A stretch of DNA of 64,000 bases from Cellvibrio sp. OA-2007 (GTDB taxonomy: Bacteria; Pseudomonadota; Gammaproteobacteria; Pseudomonadales; Cellvibrionaceae), in assembly GCF_000953825.1 (NCBI RefSeq), contig NZ_BBUL01000094.1:62001-126000 (forward strand), read 5' to 3'. The position numbers were made by a program, and so were the translations under genes. Under the pieces are notes generated by a model. That model was given only the letters and a program-made list of their open reading frames with translations. It had not been told where the DNA came from and ran no database searches. This document shows, one piece after another, positions 18,679 to 25,805 of the stretch (position 1 is its first letter; every line of letters starts with the position of its first letter).

Positions 18679-19596
18679 TTACTGATTATTTTTTACGGAA
18701 ACATCAATTGTCTTGGCAATTTCTGGCAATGGTGCAAAGTAGTATTCGTAGGCAGAATTTAAATTTGCATTTAACGGATTGTTGAGCGAAAACATTCTTC
18801 GCTTACTCAACTGTATAAACTTCAAGCTGGCTAAAAATTTTTTATCCCATAGCGTCTGTAAACTTTTATCCTTATAGGCAGCCAGCAACCCCTGTTCAAT
18901 TCTGGCTTTTAATATCTTATTCTGCACGCTAACGAAAAAAAATCGTGGCAACTTATAATAAAAATAAAAACTGTCATCAATAGTCAGATGCAAACCTGAA
19001 TTGTTATGCAGATACTCATTCATAATCTGGCTAGCCCCCAAACAAAATAAATCCGCCCGGCCAGAGGCAACCATACGAAATGAGCTTTTGTAAGCTGGCA
19101 CCTCGATTGTTTTAAATCCGTTGGCATGCAAAATTTTTGTATCAGCCCACTTAATACCCTGCAAAATACGGTACTGCTTGAGCTCATCAGAAGTCTTCGC
19201 CGTTGCCACTGCTTGGGCCACACCCGGATTGACAAAACATACCCTATAACTCAAAACCCCTAAATCGATGGGAAACTCTATGTAAGTAATAGCAGAGCGC
19301 TCGACCCCATCATAACTATCTTCAATAACTAAATTAGGGTACTCATTACTTGCAATCGCTTGTTTGGCTCTAAGCCGATTAACACCCTTAGGCAAAGGCT
19401 GAAGTTCATAGTCACCATAGCTAGCGCGAGTTTTTTCAAGGACCAAGGTCAGTAGCTCAATCGTATAGTTTTCGTATTGATCTACAGGGGTGCTGGGGAC
19501 ACGATAATTCACAACCTGCATGCCCAAGCAGCCGCAAGAGACCCCCACTCCCGAAAAGAATAGAATTCCGATTATATGGCGCAGATGTAAGCACAC
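18679..19596 (-). CDS. Orphan periplasmic solute-binding-like protein (paralogue of 61308-62177)
   Basis: A 305-residue exported protein. The GTG at 19596 is preferred because GGGAGAGGG lies directly before it and a signal sequence follows (HIIGILFFSGVGVSCGC); a TTG at 19632 has no ribosome site. The mature part resembles type-2 periplasmic solute-binding folds (amino-acid type): a helix with LLTLVLEKTRASYGDYEL, FPIDLGVLSYRVCFV and a C-terminal LWDKKF. It shares many blocks with the protein at 61308 (YGDY, LPKG, FPVDLG/FPIDLG, KIIQG/RILQG, LPKFFF/LPRFFF). No ABC permease or ATPase gene is in the window. The function is unknown; glycan sensing or binding is an inference. Confidence 0.7.
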   Translation of the reverse strand: MCLHLRHIIGILFFSGVGVSCGCLGMQVVNYRVPSTPVDQYENYTIELLTLVLEKTRASYGDYELQPLPKGVNRLRAKQAIASNEYPNLVIEDSYDGVERSAITYIEFPIDLGVLSYRVCFVNPGVAQAVATAKTSDELKQYRILQGIKWADTKILHANGFKTIEVPAYKSSFRMVASGRADLFCLGASQIMNEYLHNNSGLHLTIDDSFYFYYKLPRFFFVSVQNKILKARIEQGLLAAYKDKSLQTLWDKKFLASLKFIQLSKRRMFSLNNPLNANLNSAYEYYFAPLPEIAKTIDVSVKNNQ

Positions 19597-19618
19597 AATC
19601 CCTCTCCCGCTGAATTCG

Positions 19619-19627
19619 CTGTTAACC
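19619..19627. promoter_or_regulatory. Operator-like CTGTTAACC upstream of the orphan binding protein
   Basis: A GTTAAC core 23-31 bases before the GTG start at 19596. Same sequence as at 16421-16429. Confidence 0.4.
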
Positions 19628-19727
19628 GGCAATATCTCTTATACACAAGAGTAGATCATTGTTCACTAAACGGGTAAGCATCGCCTGGGTACTACAATTC
19701 TTTCCAATATGCACCCAGGCCGCATTT

Positions 19728-19765
19728 TGTCAACATTTTACATAAAACCGATACATCTATAGAAT
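19728..19765 (+). promoter_or_regulatory. Operator-overlapped promoter of the KDG kinase gene
   Basis: The operator-like TGTCAACATTTTACA (19728-19742) contains a good -35, TTTACA (19737-19742). It is followed by exactly 17 bases and TAGAAT (19760-19765; 5 of 6 matches to the -10). The kinase ATG follows at 19809. A bound regulator would cover the -35 element. Confidence 0.6.
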
Positions 19766-19808
19766 AGAAAGCAACCCCTTAACCCTGTCCCAAATAAGCG
19801 AATATGCG

Positions 19809-20747
19809 ATGAAACGAATTGTGATTATTGGCGAAAGCATGCTGGAACTAAGCCCCGCTAGCCCAGATTTATGGCAACAATCATTTGCGGGGGATGTGCA
19901 CAGTTTGGCGGTATATTTAAAACGCTGCGCGCCTGAAGCAATACAAGTATCGTTCATGAGTGCGGTCGGGGTAGACGCCGCCAGCACCAAACTAATCTCC
20001 AGCCTGCAGCAAGAGGATATAGATACCTCTTTGATCTATAAGCACCCAAGTAAAACCTTGGGGCTCTATATGATCAACAATACCCCCAGTGGCGAGCGTA
20101 GTTTTCAATATTGGCGCAATGACTCAGCGGCAAAACAGGTCATGCATTTACATCAGGCGCAAGTTTCCGCTGCGACTTTCACAGTTCCCGATCAAGTGTT
20201 TTTTTCCGGCATTTCTCTGGCCATATTAGAAAAAAATAGCCGCACCCTTTTTTGGGATTTTATTCACCACCTGAAAAAAAAGGGCACACAAGTCATTTTT
20301 GACCCTAACTATCGCGCAAAATTATGGGATTCTATTGAGGATTGTAAAGCCCAATACGAACTCGCTTTTCATGCAAGCAATTTGGTTTTACCGAGCTTGG
20401 AGGATTTCACCAATCTTTATCAGCTAGACTCCGCAATCGCGGTTAGCAAATTTTTAAGTGCTTATGATATTGATGAAATTATTATTAAAGATGGCCCTGC
20501 TCCTATTATTTATCAGTCAAGCCAAGAACAATTGGAAGTTGCTATTGAGCCCGTCACTCAGGTTATAGATACAACTGCAGCAGGTGATTCTTTTAATGGC
20601 AGCTATCTAGCGGCGCGCGCACGCGGGCTAAACCCCGAAAATGCCATTCGTTTTGCAGCAAAAATATCTGCACTGGTGATTCAACACAAGGGAGCCATTC
20701 TCAATCGCGAACTCTTTATGCACCACCTCAGCAAATCAACTCATTAA
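19809..20747 (+). CDS. kdgK: PfkB-family kinase, probable 2-keto-3-deoxygluconate kinase
   Basis: A 312-residue ribokinase-fold sugar kinase. The N-terminus IGESMLELSP and FAGDVHSLAVYLKR match KDG kinases. The C-terminal PfkB signature DTTAAGDSFNGSYL carries the catalytic Asp in AAGD. The cytosolic enzyme would phosphorylate 2-keto-3-deoxy-D-gluconate, the end product of the AHG route, to KDPG for the Entner-Doudoroff aldolase, which is not in this window. It is controlled by a promoter containing the shared operator motif, which links it to the AHG operon even though it lies on the other strand. Confidence 0.85.
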   Translation: MKRIVIIGESMLELSPASPDLWQQSFAGDVHSLAVYLKRCAPEAIQVSFMSAVGVDAASTKLISSLQQEDIDTSLIYKHPSKTLGLYMINNTPSGERSFQYWRNDSAAKQVMHLHQAQVSAATFTVPDQVFFSGISLAILEKNSRTLFWDFIHHLKKKGTQVIFDPNYRAKLWDSIEDCKAQYELAFHASNLVLPSLEDFTNLYQLDSAIAVSKFLSAYDIDEIIIKDGPAPIIYQSSQEQLEVAIEPVTQVIDTTAAGDSFNGSYLAARARGLNPENAIRFAAKISALVIQHKGAILNRELFMHHLSKSTH

Positions 20748-20790
20748 CATCGCCTTTTACGCTACTTTTTCACCTCACACTCAAGCAAAC

Positions 20791-20816
20791 AAGCTCCAGT
20801 TCCGCTGGAGCTTTTA
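20791..20816 (+). terminator. Terminator after the KDG kinase gene
   Basis: A perfect 9-bp stem AAGCTCCAG/CTGGAGCTT with loop TTCCG, then a short T run. Confidence 0.8.
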
Positions 20817-20993
20817 CTAAGCAGATCACAAATAAAATAATTATAGAACCGAATAATTTTTTTAATTCTAATCCTTGCGAACAGCAACACAAAATAATTC
20901 TATCATCAGCATAGACTCAATCTGTTAGCGGATTCCGCTACACCTATTCAAACGCACCCATCTACTGTCAGCTCTAGCTAAAAGGAGATAAAC

Positions 20994-22424
20994 ATGAATA
21001 AAATAAAATTTTGTTTTTCTATTTCTGCATTATTGTTTTCAAGCACATTATTGGCACAGGATCAGTGCAACACTACAAGCGAGTGTAAAAACACCTACGG
21101 CAGCTCTGCGACAGATTGTGCCAACAGCAAATCCAGCCTTAGTATTTGCATGTGCGGCACACTGCGCTGCGACAGTTTTGGTCAACCTACTATCAGCTAC
21201 ATCAATGTCCCAGCCAAAATTCAGGCAGAAGATTTTTTAACAGCATTTGATACAACACCCGGCAATCAAGGCGGGCAAGGGCAATCCGGCAATGTCGATA
21301 TTCAAATAACAAGCGATACTGGCGGTGGCCTCAACGTCGGTTGGATTAATAGTGGGGAATGGCTGGAATACCCCATCAATATCACTAGTGCAGGTGAATA
21401 CCAACTTCACCTCCGCATTGCATCACCCAACGCTTCCGGCGCACTCAGTATTGATATTGATGGCGCGCTACTTGGTAGCACACTAACTATTCCAAACACA
21501 GGCGGATGGCAAAGCTGGCAAACAATCAGTTCGGCTAAAAAAAGCCTAACCGCAGGAAAAAAAATGCTGCGTTTAAATATGCTCACAGGTGGATTCAACA
21601 TCAATTGGGTCGATATTAAAAAAGTAGAACCAGACACCAACAATCCACCAGTGGATCATGTCATTCTCGGAAAATTTAATACAACCAAGGATTTATTACT
21701 CGCACACTTCGATCAAAAACCTGATCTAGATGATGTGCACGCAGTTGCTGCCCTTGCCACCATGTTGCACGACTCACGCTTTAATAATGTGAAATACCAT
21801 GCAGTAGCTGGAACTATCGGCACTCAAGGTGGCCGCTATATAGATGCACCACAACTTTTTAACTTAGCGTTTGGAAGCAATTGGTCTAACGCTTCTACCA
21901 ACTGGAATGCTGCCGTTAATAACGTCACGCAAAAAGCCTTGGCAACATTGAATGCCGGCGGCGACATTTGGGTACAAGAAGCGGGTCAATCGGATTTTAC
22001 CGCCGATGTACTCAGAGCCATTCAGCAGGCTAACCCCGGCATAAATTTAAAAACGCGCTTTCATGTTGTTCAACACAGCAACTGGAACGAAGATAAAACA
22101 ACACCCGCCGATTTAACCTATGTGAAAAATACTGCGCAATACAACAAAATTGCAGACGGCAATTCAACGGGTAACGGCACACCGGGATTTAACACCAAAG
22201 ACGGTAGTGATTGGCAGAGAGCAAAAGCCGATGTTGGCGTAGGCAATATCTGGAGTGAAGCGCAACGAGTTGCGGATGCAAACAACAATATCAGCGGATA
22301 CGAAAACCCCTCAATTAAAGCCGGTGGTTTTGATTTTTCCGACTGCGTTGAAAATGCCTGGATATTTGGATTTGTAACACTCAATAATTCCAAAGCATTT
22401 TTTGATGAATTCTTAAAAAAGTAA
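20994..22424 (+). CDS. Secreted CBM6 protein with a C-terminal nucleoside-hydrolase-like domain
   Basis: A 476-residue secreted protein with a perfect AAGGAG before the ATG. Residues 1-21 are a signal peptide (LLAQ). A small cysteine-rich module follows (about 24-62, seven Cys). A CBM6 (about 75-212) has the typical NSGEWLEYPINI, GGWQSWQ and INWVDI elements. The C-terminal domain (about 225-476) starts with HFDQKPDLDDVHAV at 239-252, reminiscent of the DxDxxxDD calcium site of nucleoside hydrolases but with Lys242 at the second Asp position and an extra Asp244, followed by HAVAGT. The fold call is by pattern only. It could be a glycosidase-like enzyme on galactan ends or a non-catalytic binding protein. 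Confidence 0.7.
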   Translation: MNKIKFCFSISALLFSSTLLAQDQCNTTSECKNTYGSSATDCANSKSSLSICMCGTLRCDSFGQPTISYINVPAKIQAEDFLTAFDTTPGNQGGQGQSGNVDIQITSDTGGGLNVGWINSGEWLEYPINITSAGEYQLHLRIASPNASGALSIDIDGALLGSTLTIPNTGGWQSWQTISSAKKSLTAGKKMLRLNMLTGGFNINWVDIKKVEPDTNNPPVDHVILGKFNTTKDLLLAHFDQKPDLDDVHAVAALATMLHDSRFNNVKYHAVAGTIGTQGGRYIDAPQLFNLAFGSNWSNASTNWNAAVNNVTQKALATLNAGGDIWVQEAGQSDFTADVLRAIQQANPGINLKTRFHVVQHSNWNEDKTTPADLTYVKNTAQYNKIADGNSTGNGTPGFNTKDGSDWQRAKADVGVGNIWSEAQRVADANNNISGYENPSIKAGGFDFSDCVENAWIFGFVTLNNSKAFFDEFLKK

Positions 22425-22445
22425 GCTTTTAAATAAATTAATGGC

Positions 22446-22477
22446 ACTTTCAACCAGCCGTTGAAAGTGTCTTTTTT
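22446..22477 (+). terminator. Terminator after the CBM6 protein gene
   Basis: A perfect 9-bp stem ACTTTCAAC/GTTGAAAGT with loop CAGCC, followed by GTC and six T. Confidence 0.85.
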
Positions 22478-22630
22478 CTACTCGCGGCGTATCAGCGGCT
22501 CTGTATTAGAGTAGTTAGCCCAATCAAGCTCATGTCAAATTTCTGATATTTTTTCACCTTATCTGTGTATTAGCCGCAAGGTCTCCGCTCTATCATGAAA
22601 CCTATCAATGATCGCTGGAGACTCCCAATC

Positions 22631-23800
22631 ATGAGCAAGTGCCCTTTTAATCACACTGGTATTCCCGACCCATTTGAGCAAGCTCGCGCAGAGCAAGGCG
22701 TTGGGTTTGTTGATGATCAAAATGACCCGGTGATGATGGTGCTGCGCCATAAAGATTTACGCAAATGTGCGCACGACTGGAAAACCTTTAGCTCTGCCGC
22801 CACACCCGGCAGAATTGTGGTGCCGTCCGAAGTCAATATTCGCGATATTCGCCAGGTTCCCTTTGAAGTAGACCCACCCCTACACGGCGATTACCGTGCT
22901 TTTTTAGAGCCTTGGTTTAAACGCCCTCTTGCGGAAAATTATCGCCAGAGTTTGCGTCAACAAATTTCGGCATTAGTGCAAGAATCTCTACAACAGGATT
23001 TCATTGAAGCCATTTACGATTTTGCGCTGCCGCTACAATCTCGCGCCTTAACCCTACTGCTTAATATTCCTTATGCAGAAGCAGAGGTATTTATCAGCTG
23101 GGGAACCCACGTATTTCGCAGTGAAGACAATCCATTAGATGGCAGCAAAGCCCAGGTACTTTATAACTATATTGATAAAAAAATCGCCGAGGCAGAAAAA
23201 TCGCCCAGCGACGATATTTTTTCGGTGTTATTAGCCACTGAAGTGCAAGGCAAAAAATTAACTCACGATGAAATTAAAGGCATCATTGTGCTCACCTTTG
23301 CTGGCGGCCGCGACACAGTGATCAATATGGTCACCAATACTCTCGCTTATTTGGGTGAAAACCCCGAATCCCTGACGCGTTTACGTAAAGAACCTGAAAT
23401 TCATAACCGTGCGATTGAAGAGCTCATACGTTATTTCTCTCCCCTCACTCATATGGGAAGAGTTGCGACTAAAGACAGTGAAGTTTGTGGCCATGCAGTC
23501 AAAAACGACACCCGAATTTCACTCTGCTGGGCCTCCGCCAACCGCGATGCAAGCGTTTTTGAAAACCCTAACGAGGTAGTGTTGGATCGAAAATTAAATC
23601 CGCACGTCGGTTTTGGTTTTAGTCATCACAATTGCCTTGGTGCAACTCACGCACGGGTAATCATGCAAATTCTGTTGGATGAGCTGTGCCAACAAGTCGA
23701 TAAAATAACCCTGGGTGATGCACAGGAAAATATTGAAAACTGGGGTGAATTTCAGCGCAAGGTTGGCTACCACAAGTTGCATATCCAATTATCCAAATAA
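22631..23800 (+). CDS. Cytochrome P450, probable 6-O-methyl-D-galactose demethylase
   Basis: A 389-residue soluble bacterial P450. The I-helix motif AGGRDT, the ExxR motif ELIR and the heme loop GFGFSHHNCLG with ligand C335 are intact. ATG 22631 is chosen over one at 22595 because GGAG precedes it and MSKCPFNHTG fits P450 N-termini. It is followed by its own ferredoxin and reductase, giving a complete class-I electron chain. In marine Bacteroidetes, CYP236A P450s with such partners oxidatively demethylate 6-O-methyl-D-galactose from porphyran, releasing formaldehyde. The agar context makes the same role likely here; direct membership of that P450 family needs alignment. Confidence 0.85.
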   Translation: MSKCPFNHTGIPDPFEQARAEQGVGFVDDQNDPVMMVLRHKDLRKCAHDWKTFSSAATPGRIVVPSEVNIRDIRQVPFEVDPPLHGDYRAFLEPWFKRPLAENYRQSLRQQISALVQESLQQDFIEAIYDFALPLQSRALTLLLNIPYAEAEVFISWGTHVFRSEDNPLDGSKAQVLYNYIDKKIAEAEKSPSDDIFSVLLATEVQGKKLTHDEIKGIIVLTFAGGRDTVINMVTNTLAYLGENPESLTRLRKEPEIHNRAIEELIRYFSPLTHMGRVATKDSEVCGHAVKNDTRISLCWASANRDASVFENPNEVVLDRKLNPHVGFGFSHHNCLGATHARVIMQILLDELCQQVDKITLGDAQENIENWGEFQRKVGYHKLHIQLSK

Positions 23801-23851
23801 TGTTTTGTTCAAACAAAGATTGAACCCAACACTTTTACGCGAGAATACAAA

Positions 23852-24160
23852 ATGGCAAAAATTACTTTTATTACCCCCAACAAAGACAGCATCACTTTGG
23901 AAGCAACTTCCGGCAGCGCAATGGAACTGGCGGTTAACAATGGCATTCCAGGTATTGGCGGCGACTGTGGTGGCGTCTGCTCCTGTGCAACTTGCCATGT
24001 ATATGTCCCCGCAGAACATGCCAGTAAATTGAACGCCGCAAGTGAAATCGAAAAAGACATGCTGGAGCTGGACGACAATGTAAATGAGTTCAGCCGCTTG
24101 TGTTGCCAAATTGAAATCACCCCTCAGGTAGATGGCTTGGTACTCGAAGTTGTTGGCTAA
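23852..24160 (+). CDS. 2Fe-2S ferredoxin (putidaredoxin/adrenodoxin type), P450 partner
   Basis: A 102-residue ferredoxin. The cluster ligands fit the adrenodoxin pattern CX5CX2C (within DCGGVCSCATC) plus a distal Cys in RLCCQIE. It follows the P450 stop by 51 bases and precedes the reductase by 53, so it very probably carries electrons from reductase to P450. Cytosolic, no signal peptide. Confidence 0.93.
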   Translation: MAKITFITPNKDSITLEATSGSAMELAVNNGIPGIGGDCGGVCSCATCHVYVPAEHASKLNAASEIEKDMLELDDNVNEFSRLCCQIEITPQVDGLVLEVVG

Positions 24161-24213
24161 TCCAATCAACAACATTCAAACAACCATAAACAATTATTTG
24201 TGGGTTAAAGGCT

Positions 24214-25473
24214 ATGACTAAGCATCCGCTTACAACACCAACTTGTATTATCGTCGGCGCCAGTCACGCTGGTGTTAACACTGCCTTTGCACTGCGCAAA
24301 GAGGGCTGGGCAGGGAAAATCATCCTAATCGATAGCGACCCAAGGCTTCCCTATCACCGCCCACCACTGTCAAAAGCTTATATCACCAGCGATGATCCAA
24401 TCGAAAAACTGGCGCTCAAACCAGAAGCCAGTTACACGCAAGATGAAATCGAATTATTGCTGGGTGTTACAGTCACCCAGCTGGATGCCAAGGCAAAAAA
24501 AGTCTCTATCCATAGTGGCGATGAACTCTATTACGACAAATTAATTCTCGCGACCGGCGCAAGCCCTATAGTGCCGGCGATTAGTGGCTTGACTGATGCG
24601 CACAATCTGTTTTTTATGCGTAATCTGGAAGATAGCATTGCTATCAAGACCGCAATTCACAACAGCTCAAACAAACGTGTTGTGATTATTGGCGGTGGTT
24701 ATATAGGCTTGGAAACGGCGGCCTCGTTAAAAAAAATGGGCGCATCCGTGTTGGTACTAGAGCGCGAAAATCGTATTCTCGCCCGTGTCACTGCACCGGA
24801 AATGTCGGCATTCTTTTTACAATTGCACGAGTCTCATGGAGTAAACATTATTACCGATAAAAATGTCAGCGCCATTACCACTGACGCGGGTGTTAATAAT
24901 GTAATCACCACTGACGGCGCGGAATATCCAGCCGATATTATTATTGTGGGTGTCGGGGTGCGAGTAAACAAAACTCTCGCCGAACAAGCGGGCTTAACCC
25001 TTGAAAATGGTATTTGTGTCGACGCACAGGCGCGCACCAGCGATGAAAACATCTATGCCATTGGCGACTGCACTTATCACTTTAATCCGCACTATCAACG
25101 CCACATACGTTTGGAGTCGGTACAAAACGCTGTCGATCAAGCTAAAATTGCCGCCTTAGCTATTTGCGGCAAAGGGCAAGATTACAATGCACTACCCTGG
25201 TTTTGGTCAGATCAGTACGATGTAAAATTACAAATGGTAGGGCTCTCCAGTGGTTATGATCAAATCATAATTCGGCGCGAAAACACCACTGAACAGAAAT
25301 TTTCCACTTGGTATTTTGCAGGGGATGAATTGCTGGCGGTAGATGCAATTAACAATGCCAAAGCCTATGTTCTCGGAACCAAATTGATTAAAACAAATAG
25401 CAAAATTAACAAAACCAACCTAGCTAATTCTCAGTGCGAATTAACACAAGAAAATTTACTAACAACATGTTAG
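24214..25473 (+). CDS. NAD(P)H-dependent FAD ferredoxin reductase
   Basis: A 419-residue putidaredoxin-reductase-type flavoprotein. It has an N-terminal FAD motif (IIVGASHAGVNTAF), the DPRLPYHRPPLSKAY segment typical of this family, an NAD-binding GGGYIGLETA near 154-163 and the second FAD motif YAIGDC. It completes the electron chain for the P450. The last 25 residues are Asn/Lys/Thr-rich and look non-conserved. Spacing suggests one operon, 22631-25473. Confidence 0.92.
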   Translation: MTKHPLTTPTCIIVGASHAGVNTAFALRKEGWAGKIILIDSDPRLPYHRPPLSKAYITSDDPIEKLALKPEASYTQDEIELLLGVTVTQLDAKAKKVSIHSGDELYYDKLILATGASPIVPAISGLTDAHNLFFMRNLEDSIAIKTAIHNSSNKRVVIIGGGYIGLETAASLKKMGASVLVLERENRILARVTAPEMSAFFLQLHESHGVNIITDKNVSAITTDAGVNNVITTDGAEYPADIIIVGVGVRVNKTLAEQAGLTLENGICVDAQARTSDENIYAIGDCTYHFNPHYQRHIRLESVQNAVDQAKIAALAICGKGQDYNALPWFWSDQYDVKLQMVGLSSGYDQIIIRRENTTEQKFSTWYFAGDELLAVDAINNAKAYVLGTKLIKTNSKINKTNLANSQCELTQENLLTTC

Positions 25474-25486
25474 GTATTATTGATGA

Positions 25487-25582
25487 GCGCGCATACATGC
25501 GGTACTGAAACGTCTGCGCATTGAGTTTATCGGCGCGAGCGAAAGTGGCCAATGGGAAATTGATTACATCCATACACGATAA
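25487..25582 (+). pseudogene. Possible relic of a carbohydrate-binding-module C-terminus
   Basis: An open stretch of 31 codons ending in TAA, preceded by an in-frame TGA and lacking a start codon with a ribosome site. Its end reads RIEFIGASESGQWEIDYIHT, which resembles the last strands of CBM6-like modules (RIEF, W-x-I-D-x-I). It could be the tail of a lost multi-domain enzyme. Very short, so uncertain. Confidence 0.3.
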
Positions 25583-25705
25583 CTACCTGCCGCCCCAACC
25601 CCCTCAAAAGCAATAAAATGTTACCTGAGTAGCATTTTATTGCCTAAAAATACCAATTACTTGCCCTACCCCCTGCATGTGGCTTACAGTGTCAGCCCCT
25701 GTCGA

Positions 25706-25715
25706 TTGTCAACAT
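25706..25715. promoter_or_regulatory. Operator-like TTGTCAACAT upstream of the GH16 gene
   Basis: Matches the core TGTYAACA (25707-25714), about 90 bases before the GTG start at 25806. Confidence 0.5.
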
Positions 25716-25805
25716 TTAATTGTTGGTTATTTGTCTCGTGCGGTTTTAACCTCAATGAAGCATTTGGCAGCCGGCGTTAATAATTAATAATACCTGGAGC
25801 CAACT

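Larger units (their letters stand above)
25474..25805 (+). other. Non-coding region with a gene relic, hairpin and operator-like site
   Basis: This stretch holds a short coding relic (25487-25582), an 11-bp perfect hairpin GCAATAAAATG/CATTTTATTGC (25610-25643, no T run), and the operator-like ATTGTCAACAT around 25705-25715. A Shine-Dalgarno (GGAG, 25796-25799) lies before the GTG of the following gene. Confidence 0.5.

Noticed and set aside
24214-25473. Ferredoxin reductase as a nitrite reductase or rubredoxin reductase subunit
   Set aside because: The order P450, 2Fe-2S ferredoxin, reductase and the putidaredoxin-reductase-like motifs favour a P450 electron chain.
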